A stretch of DNA of 51,711 nt from Candidatus Zixiibacteriota bacterium (GTDB taxonomy: Bacteria > Zixibacteria > MSB-5A5 > UM-FILTER-46-8). The translations under genes were made by a program, and so were the position numbers. Positions 17,068 to 25,111 of the stretch are shown one piece after another (the first letter of the stretch is position 1; the number at the start of each line of letters is the position of its first letter). Location: assembly GCA_014730345.1 (NCBI GenBank), contig WJIJ01000093.1, positions 1 to 51,711 on the forward strand, read 5' to 3'. The notes below the pieces were generated by a model. The model worked only from the letters and a program-made list of their open reading frames with translations, ran no database searches and had not been told where the DNA came from.

Positions 17068-18345
17068 ATGGCAAATCAACAAACGGGATCTGACCCGTTA
17101 AGCGCTGATCTTCTTATAGTTGGAGGAGGGATTAGCGGGATAACTGCCGCGGTGGAAGCCGCCGAAGCCGGTAAGACGGTGGTCCTTATAGAAAAGGAGC
17201 CTTACCTTGGCGGACGCGTCGCGCAGATGTTCCACTATTTCCCCAAGCTGTGTCCTCCTTCCTGCGGTTTGGAAATCAACTTCCGCAGAATAAAAGATAA
17301 TAGAAAAATCCACTATTATACTTTATCGGAAGTCGAAAATGTCAGCGGTGAAGCCGGCAATTTCGAAGTTACCGTTAAGAAAAACCCCCGTTACGTTAAC
17401 GAAAACTGCACCGCTTGCGGGCTATGCGAACCGGCGGTAACAGCCGAACGCGATAGTGATTTTGATTTCGGCATGAAAAAAACCAAGGCGATTTATCTGC
17501 CGCATGAGATGGCCTTCCCTTTGAGATATGTCATTGATATGTCGGCAGTTAAGGATAAGTCCGAACTCAAGGGCGCGGTTGATGCCTGCCCCTATGAAGC
17601 AATCGACCTCGATGAAGAACCTCAAAGTTTGAAATTCCATGTCGCCGGCGTTGTCTGGGCTACCGGATGGAAACCTTATGATGCTGAAAAGATAGAGAAT
17701 CTTAATTTCGGCAAATACCCTAACATCATAACAAACATGATGATGGAACGTATCGGCGCCCCCAACGGCCCCACCGAGGGTAAAATCCTGCGCCCTTCCG
17801 ACCAGAAGGAAGTCAAAAGCGTGGCATTCGTGCAGTGCGCCGGTTCCCGCGACGAGAATCATCTTCCATATTGTTCAGGTATCTGCTGTATGGCATCGCT
17901 TAAGCAGGCTACCTATGTACGCGAACAGTATGAAGATTCGCAGGTCCATATATTCTTCATCGACGCCCGTACCCCGGGACGGCTCGAGGATTTCTACCAG
18001 AAACGGCAGGAAGACGAGAATATAAAGATATACAGAGGAAAAGTTGCCGAAATCACCGAAGTTGGCGATGGCAATCTGAAGGTCAAGGCCGAGAATACTG
18101 TAACCGGCGAGATGACCGAAGTTGAGGTGGAAATGGTTGTGCTGGCAACCGGAATGGTGCCCAATGTAGCTGATAATCCGCCCGCTAATATAACTCTCGA
18201 TGATTATGGATTTATGGCTCCGGCAAACGACAGTACGGGAATAGTAGGAGCCGGCGTTACCATGCGTCCGCAGGATGTTGCCGCATCCGTGCAGGATGGC
18301 ACAGGCGCCGTGCTGAAATCTTTAATTGCGGCCGCGAGGAGGTAG
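17068..18345 (+). CDS. qmoA: QmoA, HdrA-like flavoprotein of the Qmo complex
   Basis: A 425-residue cytoplasmic FAD protein. The FAD fold begins with IVGGGISG at 17-24. CPPSCGLEINFRRI at 61-74 is characteristic of QmoA/HdrA-like proteins. Three cysteines (C113, C116, C119) plus C173 in DACP could bind one 4Fe-4S cluster. A second motif, FVQCAGSRDENHLPYCSGICC, is the HdrA-type cysteine region. Qmo delivers electrons to AprBA for APS reduction in known sulfate reducers. The stop is 3 bp before qmoB. The start has AGAGAAGAGGA about 9 nt upstream. Typical length for the family. Confidence 0.92.
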   Translation: MANQQTGSDPLSADLLIVGGGISGITAAVEAAEAGKTVVLIEKEPYLGGRVAQMFHYFPKLCPPSCGLEINFRRIKDNRKIHYYTLSEVENVSGEAGNFEVTVKKNPRYVNENCTACGLCEPAVTAERDSDFDFGMKKTKAIYLPHEMAFPLRYVIDMSAVKDKSELKGAVDACPYEAIDLDEEPQSLKFHVAGVVWATGWKPYDAEKIENLNFGKYPNIITNMMMERIGAPNGPTEGKILRPSDQKEVKSVAFVQCAGSRDENHLPYCSGICCMASLKQATYVREQYEDSQVHIFFIDARTPGRLEDFYQKRQEDENIKIYRGKVAEITEVGDGNLKVKAENTVTGEMTEVEVEMVVLATGMVPNVADNPPANITLDDYGFMAPANDSTGIVGAGVTMRPQDVAASVQDGTGAVLKSLIAAARR

Positions 18346-18348
18346 AAG

Positions 18349-20634
18349 ATGGATACAAAAGTTGGCGTATATATCTGTTCCGGTTGCGATATAGCTAAAG
18401 CAATCGATGTCGAATCTTTGGCCGAAAAGACCAAATCGGAAACCAACGTTCCAGTTTGCAAGGTCAACGAATTCCTCTGCGGTGAAAAAGCTATTGCGGA
18501 GATAAAGGAAGATATTAAGAATGAAGAGCTTAACCGCGTTGTGATCGCCGCCTGCTCTCAGAGGGTAAAAACCAACGAATTTAATTTCGAGGATACGCCC
18601 GAAGTGCTGGTGGAGCGCACTAACATCAGGGAGCATTGCGCCTGGGTGCAGAAACCCGAGGACGAGGATACCCAGATGATGGCTGAAGACTACCTGCGTA
18701 TGGGCGTCTCCAGGGCTCAACATGCCGCTCCGCCTGAAGCGAATATCGAGGAAATCTCGAAAACTATCATGGTTGTCGGCGGCGGAACTTCCGGGTTGAA
18801 TTCGGCTCTGCAGGCCGCTGATGCCGGTTATGATGTTATCCTCGTAGAAAAAGAGGAAGAACTCGGCGGATGGGCGCGTAAGTTCAAGAAAACATTCCCC
18901 TTAAACCCTCCTTACCGTGAACTCGAGGATTCCGGATACCAGGAACTGGTCCAGAAGGTGAATGACCATGACAAGATAAAGGTTTACACATCCACCACCA
19001 TTAAAAAGAGCAAAGGTCAACCGGGTCAACTCGATGTTACTCTCCAGAATGGCGGAGCTCCCGAGGATATCCGGGTGGGTTCTATCGTAATGGCTACCGG
19101 ATGGAAACCTTACGATCCCGAAAAACTCGGTTATCTTGGATATGGCAAATGCGAAAACGTGGTTACCAACGTTCAGATGGAAGAGATGGCCATGAAGGAT
19201 GATTTCAAACGACCTTCCGATGGCAAAGAACCTGAAAGCATCGCGTTTATCCAGTGCGCGGGTTCTCGTGACAAAGACCATCTGCCTTACTGTTCAACGG
19301 TTTGCTGTCGGGTTTCGTTAAAACAGGCCATGTACCTGCGCGAAAAATATCCCAACGCCAAAATCTTCATTATATACAAGGATATTCGCACACCGGCCCA
19401 GTTCGAGATGTTCTACGCGAGGGTTCAGGAGGATGAAAATATCTTCTTTACCAAGGGTGAAGTAGTGGAGGTTGCTGAAGACAGCGATAAGGGCGTGCTT
19501 ATCGACGTGGATGAAACGCTTCTTGGCGAAAAAATCCAGGTTAAAGCCGATATGCTGGTGCTGGCATCGGGTATGGTTCCTACCACCAGGGTTGAAGGCG
19601 CGGTTGGATTCCTCGATGAAGGCGGCGAAGCATTTGGACCGCCCAAAACCGCCGATGGAGATAAACCGGAAGAAAAAGCGGAAGAACCGGAAGAAGGCGA
19701 AAAGAAGGCGGCCGCCGGAGCGGAGAAAGGCGCGAAGATACTCAATTTGAGTTACCGCCAGGGGACCGACCTTCCCACATTGAAATACGGATTCCCAGAT
19801 TCCCATTATATCTGTTTCCCGTATGAAACACGCCGCACGGCAATATATGCCGCGGGTTGTGTTAGAGCCCCAATGGACAGCTACCAGGCTCAGCATGACG
19901 CCTCCGGGGCGGCATTGAAAGCTATCCAGGCAATGGAAGCGTTGAGCGTAGGCAAGGCGGTTCACCCGCGCGCGGGCGACCTTTCCTTCCCCGATTTCTT
20001 CCTGCAGAGATGCACCCAGTGCAAGCGCTGTACTGAAGAATGTCCATTCGGCTCGCTGGATGAAGACGACAAGGGAACTCCCAAACCGAACTTCTTCCGT
20101 TGCCGCAGGTGCGGAATCTGCCTGGGTTCATGCCCCGAGAGAATCATCAGCTTCAAGAATTACTCGGTGCCCATCGGCTCCCATATGATCAGGTCAATCG
20201 AGATACCTGAGGAAATCGAGGAGAAACCGCGGGTACTGGTGTTTATCTGCGAAAATGATGCGTTGCCTTCCTTTGATATAGCCGGATTAAAGAGACTCCA
20301 ATACAGCCCGTATATCCGCCTGATACCCGTAAGGTGTTTGGGCGCGTTGAATACGGTATGGATTGCGGACGCTTTATCGGCGGGCTTCGATGGAATTCTG
20401 CTTATAGGCTGTAAACCGGGCGAAAACTACCAATGTCACTTCGTCCGCGGGAGCCAGCTCGCGGAATACCGTATGGGCAATGTTAAAGAGAAACTGAAAC
20501 AACTGGTTCTTGAGGAAGAACGGGTGCGGATAGAGCACCTGGCCCTGACCGACTACGACAAGATACCGGGTATTATAGAAGACTTTATGGAGGAAATCGA
20601 CACTGTAGGTCCGAATCCCTATAAAGACTTCTAA
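18349..20634 (+). CDS. qmoB: QmoB, HdrA-like flavoprotein with MvhD-type domain
   Basis: A 761-residue protein. An HdrA-type N-terminus (about 1-125) contains C10, C13 and C70. The FAD fold starts at VVGGGTSG (142-149). HdrA cysteines lie at 303-320. Two 4Fe-4S motifs have C555/C558/C561/C565 and C585/C588/C591/C595. The C-terminal MvhD/FlpD-like domain is about 627-745. An unusual Glu/Lys/Ala-rich linker occupies about 433-465. It should form a complex with QmoA and feed AprBA. In most sulfate reducers qmoC follows directly. Here a terminator follows, and no qmoC is found anywhere in the window. Confidence 0.92.
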   Translation: MDTKVGVYICSGCDIAKAIDVESLAEKTKSETNVPVCKVNEFLCGEKAIAEIKEDIKNEELNRVVIAACSQRVKTNEFNFEDTPEVLVERTNIREHCAWVQKPEDEDTQMMAEDYLRMGVSRAQHAAPPEANIEEISKTIMVVGGGTSGLNSALQAADAGYDVILVEKEEELGGWARKFKKTFPLNPPYRELEDSGYQELVQKVNDHDKIKVYTSTTIKKSKGQPGQLDVTLQNGGAPEDIRVGSIVMATGWKPYDPEKLGYLGYGKCENVVTNVQMEEMAMKDDFKRPSDGKEPESIAFIQCAGSRDKDHLPYCSTVCCRVSLKQAMYLREKYPNAKIFIIYKDIRTPAQFEMFYARVQEDENIFFTKGEVVEVAEDSDKGVLIDVDETLLGEKIQVKADMLVLASGMVPTTRVEGAVGFLDEGGEAFGPPKTADGDKPEEKAEEPEEGEKKAAAGAEKGAKILNLSYRQGTDLPTLKYGFPDSHYICFPYETRRTAIYAAGCVRAPMDSYQAQHDASGAALKAIQAMEALSVGKAVHPRAGDLSFPDFFLQRCTQCKRCTEECPFGSLDEDDKGTPKPNFFRCRRCGICLGSCPERIISFKNYSVPIGSHMIRSIEIPEEIEEKPRVLVFICENDALPSFDIAGLKRLQYSPYIRLIPVRCLGALNTVWIADALSAGFDGILLIGCKPGENYQCHFVRGSQLAEYRMGNVKEKLKQLVLEEERVRIEHLALTDYDKIPGIIEDFMEEIDTVGPNPYKDF

Positions 20635-20655
20635 GTCAATAAGTTAGTTATAGCA

Positions 20656-20691
20656 AGCCCTCTCGTCGATTATCACGGGAGGGCTTTTTTA
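20656..20691 (+). terminator. Rho-independent terminator after qmoB
   Basis: AGCCCTCTCG / CGGGAGGGCT (10 bp with one U-G pair), 10-nt loop, then TTTTTT. It lies 21 bp after the qmoB stop and separates the qmo and sat units. Confidence 0.85.
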
Positions 20692-20729
20692 TTGAGAATA
20701 GAGATCAAAATAGGGGTAAAAGAAGGGCT

Positions 20730-20747
20730 TTGTGAAATTTTTCTCAT
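20730..20747. promoter_or_regulatory. Rex/CRP-like operator far upstream of sat
   Basis: TTGTGAA-ATTT-TTCTCAT matches TTGTGAA-N4-TTCACAA at 12 of 14 positions. It lies about 235 bp before the -35 box. Confidence 0.4.
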
Positions 20748-20959
20748 TCTTCGGCGTGGGATGTCGATGATTTCAATATGGATGTGAGTATCGTTATGCT
20801 TATCCAAATTATATTTTTCACAATAATTTATTATTTTTGGGGTAGATTAAGGTTGGTTCAGCAGTTTTGGTTTTATAACTTAATACAAATATGGGATTTG
20901 TGCCCGCCATATTGAACGTGGTTTTCGTTTTCAGTTAACGTTAAAACTATTTGAGAAAT

Positions 20960-20977
20960 TTGTGAAATTTTTCTTTT
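20960..20977. promoter_or_regulatory. Operator half-site next to the sat -35 box
   Basis: TTGTGAA-ATTT-TTCTTTT has a perfect left half but only 3 of 7 in the right half. It is part of a repeated 16-mer and stands 5 nt before TTGACA, in the same place as the half-site at the qmo promoter. Confidence 0.35.
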
Positions 20978-20982
20978 TTTTC

Positions 20983-21011
20983 TTGACATCGTATTGGGGA
21001 TTTATTATAGT
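20983..21011 (+). promoter_or_regulatory. sat-aprBA promoter
   Basis: TTGACA, 17 nt, TATAGT. The -35 is perfect and the -10 matches 5 of 6 at optimal spacing. This is the strongest promoter seen in the window, as fits abundant Sat and AprBA. The leader is about 45 nt. Confidence 0.75.
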
Positions 21012-21020
21012 GGCGACTGC

Positions 21021-21038
21021 TTGTGAAAATTATAACAA
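21021..21038. promoter_or_regulatory. Rex/CRP-like operator at the sat start site
   Basis: TTGTGAA-AATT-ATAACAA matches TTGTGAA-N4-TTCACAA at 12 of 14 positions. It lies 10 nt after the -10 box, nearly the same position as the operator at qmoAB. Confidence 0.5.
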
Positions 21039-21061
21039 ACTAAATCATAAGGATTTTAGTT

Positions 21062-22297
21062 ATGCCGGAATCAAATTTGATTAATCCGCACGGTAGCGAA
21101 ACGCTTAAGATTTTGCTTTTGGAAGGGGCCGAAAAGGAAGAGGAACTGAAAAAAGCGGAAACGCTGCCCAAAGTCGAGTTAACTTCTCGAGAGGTCGGTG
21201 ACCTCATTATGATGGGTATCGGGGGCTTTACTCCGTTGACAGGATTTATGGGACATGACGATTGGAAAGGCGTTTGCGCCGAAATGAAAATGACCAATGG
21301 CGTTTTCTGGCCGATTCCGATTACTATGTCGCATGGCGAGAAAATCGACCCGGGTACTGAATTATGCCTTGTTTCGGGGGAAACCAAGGAAATCATGGGT
21401 ACCATGAAAGTTTCTGAGTGCTACAAAATTGACAAGGAATTTGAATGCAAACACGTTTTCACCACTGCCGACAGCGAGCATCCGGGCGTCCAGAAGGTTA
21501 TGGAGCAGAAGGAGTACAACATAGCCGGTGATGTCAAGGTATTGTCGGAGAGCACATTCCCTGAAGAATTTAAGGGAATCTACCAGCGTCCTGAGGAAAG
21601 CCGCAAAATTTTCGCTGAAAAGGGATGGAAGACCATAGCGGCTTTGCAGTTACGCAACCCTATGCATCGTTCCCACGAGTATCTTGCCAAGATCGCGATT
21701 GAAGTCAGCGACGGCCTGTACATTCATCAGCTGGTAGGAAAGCTGAAACCGGGCGATATTCCCGCGGATGTCCGTGTGAACTGCATTAACACCCTGGTAG
21801 AGAATTACTTCGTTAAGGAAAGAGTGGTAACCGGCGGTTATCCTCTTGATATGCGTTATGCTGGTCCTCGTGAAGGCCTGTTGCATGGCGTATTCCGCCA
21901 GAACTTCGGATGCACCCATATGATTATCGGTCGCGACCATGCCGGAGTCGGCAACTATTATGGTCCTTTCGATGCCCAGGATGCTTATCATGAACTCTGG
22001 GACGGCGCGTTGGAATGCCAGATGCTTCCTATTGACTGGACATTCTGGTGCTACAAGTGCGGCGGTATGGTTTCGATGAAAACCTGTCCGCACAGCAAGG
22101 AAGACCGTTTGTTCTTGAGCGGTACGGCTTTGCGTAAGGCTCTCTCCGAAGGCGGAGAAGTGCCGGCCGAATTCAGCAGACCGGAAGTGCTCTCGATATT
22201 GAGAGAGTACTATGCCAGTTTGAAAGATGATGAGAAGGTAGAGGTAAAGTTGCACGGTCACGCGACCGGCGACGCGGATACGAAGAAGAAGAATTAA
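21062..22297 (+). CDS. sat: Sulfate adenylyltransferase
   Basis: A 411-residue ATP sulfurylase that makes APS and pyrophosphate from sulfate and ATP, the first step of dissimilatory sulfate reduction. Signature motifs are [13 protein letters not shown] (family QxRNPxHxxHE, near residue 199), [11 protein letters not shown] near 300, and [10 protein letters not shown] with SGTALRKAL near the C-terminus. The length fits the dissimilatory homomeric type without an APS-kinase domain. The ribosome site AAGGA lies 8 nt before the ATG. It is the first gene of sat-aprB-aprA, with its own strong promoter and a nearby redox-type operator. Confidence 0.95.
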   Translation: MPESNLINPHGSETLKILLLEGAEKEEELKKAETLPKVELTSREVGDLIMMGIGGFTPLTGFMGHDDWKGVCAEMKMTNGVFWPIPITMSHGEKIDPGTELCLVSGETKEIMGTMKVSECYKIDKEFECKHVFTTADSEHPGVQKVMEQKEYNIAGDVKVLSESTFPEEFKGIYQRPEESRKIFAEKGWKTIAALQLRNPMHRSHEYLAKIAIEVSDGLYIHQLVGKLKPGDIPADVRVNCINTLVENYFVKERVVTGGYPLDMRYAGPREGLLHGVFRQNFGCTHMIIGRDHAGVGNYYGPFDAQDAYHELWDGALECQMLPIDWTFWCYKCGGMVSMKTCPHSKEDRLFLSGTALRKALSEGGEVPAEFSRPEVLSILREYYASLKDDEKVEVKLHGHATGDADTKKKN

Positions 22298-22360
22298 TTA
22301 AATAAAAGCAATGTTTGCTGAGAGAACAGCAAATGAGTGCATTTTTAGAGGAGAATCAAA

Positions 22361-22795
22361 ATGCCGAGTTATGTAATTCCAGAGAAGTGCGACGGATGTA
22401 AGGCCCTTGATAAAACGGCCTGTCAGTACATCTGCCCAAATGACCTTATGGTTCTCAACAAGGAACAGATGAAGGCCTACAACCAGGCCCCGGAGATGTG
22501 CTGGGAATGCTATAGCTGTGTCAAGATCTGTCCGGTACAGGCAATCGAGGTAAGAGGCTATGCCGACTTTATCCCGATGGGCGCCGCTGTTACTCCTATG
22601 CGCAGTTCCGACTCCATCATGTGGACCGTTAAGTTCCGTAACGGCAGTCTCAAAAGGTTCAAATTCCCGATCCGCACAACCGACGAGGGTTCCGCGGTTC
22701 CCGATGGTGGTTTCAACACCAAAACCGAAGAGTTGAAGGATCCGCACCTTTTCACCGAACCGGATTCTATCGGAACTGACCTGTTTACGAAGTAA
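22361..22795 (+). CDS. aprB: Adenylylsulfate reductase, beta subunit
   Basis: A 144-residue ferredoxin-type subunit with two 4Fe-4S clusters. The first motif is CDGCKALDKTACQYICP, with the insertion typical of AprB. The second is CWECYSCVKICP. The tail after residue 70 wraps around AprA in known structures. It passes electrons from Qmo to the FAD of AprA. It lies 63 bp after sat and 33 bp before aprA. The ribosome site TAGAGGAG is well placed. Confidence 0.95.
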   Translation: MPSYVIPEKCDGCKALDKTACQYICPNDLMVLNKEQMKAYNQAPEMCWECYSCVKICPVQAIEVRGYADFIPMGAAVTPMRSSDSIMWTVKFRNGSLKRFKFPIRTTDEGSAVPDGGFNTKTEELKDPHLFTEPDSIGTDLFTK

Positions 22796-22828
22796 ATAAT
22801 TGAATTATAAAATTTAGGAGATAGTGAG

Positions 22829-24697
22829 ATGGCACAATTCGAAACCGTAGAGGTAACAACCGACCTTCTTATCTGTGGAGGCGGTATGGCCGCTTGCGGA
22901 GCCGCTGTCGAAGCCGCTTATTGGGCAAAGAAGAACGGTCTTAAGGTAACTTTGGTCGACAAGGCTGCTATGGATCGTAGCGGCGCGGTTGCTATGGGTT
23001 TATCCGCGATTAACCAGTATGTCGGTCTCAAAGACGGCGACAACACGGTAAAAGACTATGTTGATTACGTAAGAAACGACCTCATGGGCGTAACCCGTGA
23101 AGACCTCGTGGCCAGCATCGCCCGTCACGTCGACGGCACCGTGCATCTTTTCGAAAAATGGGGACTCCCGATCTGGAAAGATGAAAACGGCGCTTATGTT
23201 CACGAAGGCCGCTGGCAGTTGATGATCAACGGTGAATCCTACAAGATTATCGTTGCTGAAGCCGCCAAGAATGCCCTGGGCATGGATAACATTTACGAAC
23301 GCGTTTTTATCACTCATCCGCTGATGGATGGCGACCGTGTTGCCGGCGCCGTTGGATTCAGTGTCCGTGAAAACAAGTTCTACGTCTTTAAAGCCAAAGC
23401 CGTTCTCACCGCCATGGGCGGAGCGGTTCACGTATTTAAACCGCGTTCGGTTGGCGAAGGCCTTGGACGCAGTTGGTATCCTCCGTTCAATTCCGGCGCT
23501 TCCACTTATTTCACGCTTCAGGCCGGCGCTGAAATGACCTGCCAGGAAGTACGTTTCATCCCGGTACGTTTTAAAGACGCTTATGGCCCGGTTGGCGCGT
23601 GGTTCCTGCTGTTCAAGTCCCGTGCCACCAACGCGCTGGGCGAAGCTTACATGCAGACCCGCAGAGACGAGCTTGAGAAATGGGTGCCTTACGGCAAGGT
23701 AAAACCGGTTCCCGCGAACCTGCGTAACTGGTTGATGATGCTTGACGTGATGGAAGGCAAGGGCCCCATCTATATGAGAACTGAAGAAGCAATCGAGAAC
23801 CTCTCCAAGGAAGTTCCCGATGAAAAAGCCCGTAAGAAAAAACTGAAAGAACTGGAAAGCGAAGCCTGGGAAGACTTCCTTGATATGACGATTTCGCAGG
23901 CTATTCTCTGGGCCGGTTCCAACATCGCTCCCGAAGAGAAGCCCTCGGAAATCGCCGCTTGCGAACCTTACTTCATCGGTTCCCACTCCGGCGCTTCCGG
24001 CGCGTGGGTAAGCGGTCCCGAAGACCTGGCTCCTCCGGAATATTTCTGGGGTTACGAGAACATGACAACCTGTAAGGGACTGTTCGCCGCCGGCGACGCC
24101 TCTGGCGCTTCCAGTCATAAGTTCTCCTCCGGCTCCCACGCTGAAGGCAGAATCGCGGCCAAGGCTGCTATTCGCTTCTGCGTTGAGAATGCCGACCAGC
24201 CGAATGTGGACAACGCGAATGTTGAAGAACTCAGAAATAAAATCCTGAAACCGATAGAGTTGTTCGAACAGCATAAGGCCGGTTCCAGTGACCCGGACAT
24301 CAATCCCAATTACATCAAGCCGAAGATGTTCATGTTCCGTCTCCAGAAGATTATGGACGAGTATGCCGGTGGCGTATCGGTTAACTTCACCACCAGCAAA
24401 CCCCAGTTGGAGAAGGGTCTTGAACTGCTCAACTTCCTCAGGGAAGACTCCGAGAACCTGGCGGCCGAAGACCTCCATGAACTCATGCGTTGCTGGGAAA
24501 ACGTTCACAGAATGTGGCAGGCGGAAGCTCATATCCGCACCATTATGTTCCGTGAAGAAACCCGTTGGCCCGGATACTATTACAGGGCTGATTATCCCGA
24601 GATGAAGGAAGACTGGGAAGTATTTGCCAATTGTAAATACGATCCCAACAGCGGTCAGTGGGAAATGATCAAAAGAGAAATCAAGCATATCATGTAA
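22829..24697 (+). CDS. aprA: Adenylylsulfate reductase, alpha subunit
   Basis: A 622-residue flavoprotein that reduces APS to sulfite and AMP. The FAD motif ICGGGMAACGAA is near residue 11. Active-site regions of the family are seen: RFIPVRFKDAYGPVGAW, the loop FIGSHSGASGAW, and GDASGASSHKFSSGSHAEGR near the C-terminal FAD site. Length is within 1-6 percent of known AprA. It is the last gene of the sat unit, and a strong terminator follows. Codon use is even and GC3-rich, as in a highly expressed gene; this produces a long antisense open frame that is not a gene. Confidence 0.96.
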   Translation: MAQFETVEVTTDLLICGGGMAACGAAVEAAYWAKKNGLKVTLVDKAAMDRSGAVAMGLSAINQYVGLKDGDNTVKDYVDYVRNDLMGVTREDLVASIARHVDGTVHLFEKWGLPIWKDENGAYVHEGRWQLMINGESYKIIVAEAAKNALGMDNIYERVFITHPLMDGDRVAGAVGFSVRENKFYVFKAKAVLTAMGGAVHVFKPRSVGEGLGRSWYPPFNSGASTYFTLQAGAEMTCQEVRFIPVRFKDAYGPVGAWFLLFKSRATNALGEAYMQTRRDELEKWVPYGKVKPVPANLRNWLMMLDVMEGKGPIYMRTEEAIENLSKEVPDEKARKKKLKELESEAWEDFLDMTISQAILWAGSNIAPEEKPSEIAACEPYFIGSHSGASGAWVSGPEDLAPPEYFWGYENMTTCKGLFAAGDASGASSHKFSSGSHAEGRIAAKAAIRFCVENADQPNVDNANVEELRNKILKPIELFEQHKAGSSDPDINPNYIKPKMFMFRLQKIMDEYAGGVSVNFTTSKPQLEKGLELLNFLREDSENLAAEDLHELMRCWENVHRMWQAEAHIRTIMFREETRWPGYYYRADYPEMKEDWEVFANCKYDPNSGQWEMIKREIKHIM

Positions 24698-24719
24698 GAT
24701 AGGCTCTTGAGTTAAATTA

Positions 24720-24755
24720 CTCCGGGCGCCCCCAGGGCGTCCGGAGGATTTTTAA
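24720..24755 (+). terminator. Terminator after aprA
   Basis: A 12-bp stem (CTCCGGGCGCCC / GGGCGTCCGGAG, one G-U pair), 3-nt loop, then GATTTTTAAT. Confidence 0.85.
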
Positions 24756-24831
24756 TAGAAGGTAGAATTTCAAAATCGAGCAGGTCGTATGGGCGGGCGG
24801 TCTGCGGAAATGGTTAAGAGAAGTGATGGAA

Positions 24832-25098
24832 ATGGCAACTGAAGAAAAAACAATCTGTCCACATTGCAATCAGCCAATGAAAAAATGGGCTTCTCCCGCG
24901 GATTCCACATGGGGAGAAGGAATCCACTATATATGCTTTAATGATGAATGCCCATACTACGTGCGTGGATGGGAATGGATGAAAGAAAAATATAAGGTAA
25001 GCGCATCTTACAGGCATCATTATAATCCGCAAACAGGCGAGGTCGGACCTTTGCCGGTTTGGGATAATGACGCGCTGAAGAACAATATAAAAGAATAG
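24832..25098 (+). CDS. Small zinc-ribbon protein upstream of dsrA
   Basis: About 88 residues. A CPHC pair near the N-terminus and C-x4-C (CFNDEC) about 27 residues later form a likely zinc ribbon. The middle WEWMKEKYKV region is conserved-looking and the rest is polar. The start at 24832 is chosen because GAGAAG lies 8 nt upstream; an ATG 6 nt earlier is too close to it. It is cytoplasmic. Thirteen bp separate it from the YkgJ-family gene, so it probably opens the dsr transcript. I do not know its function; a role in maturation or regulation of sulfite reductase is only a guess from position. Confidence 0.65.
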   Translation: MATEEKTICPHCNQPMKKWASPADSTWGEGIHYICFNDECPYYVRGWEWMKEKYKVSASYRHHYNPQTGEVGPLPVWDNDALKNNIKE

Positions 25099-25111
25099 GC
25101 GGGATTTACGA

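Larger units (their letters stand above)
20692..20982. other. Long AT-rich leader upstream of the sat promoter
   Basis: About 290 bp with no recognisable gene. It contains two copies of the 16-mer TTTGTGAAATTTTTCT (20729-20744 and 20959-20974). The second ends 8 nt before the sat -35 box. Confidence 0.55.

Noticed and set aside
23000..24688. 562-codon open frame antisense to aprA
   Set aside because: It is the mirror of a strongly codon-biased gene; aprA has all family motifs and a good ribosome site, the antisense frame none.
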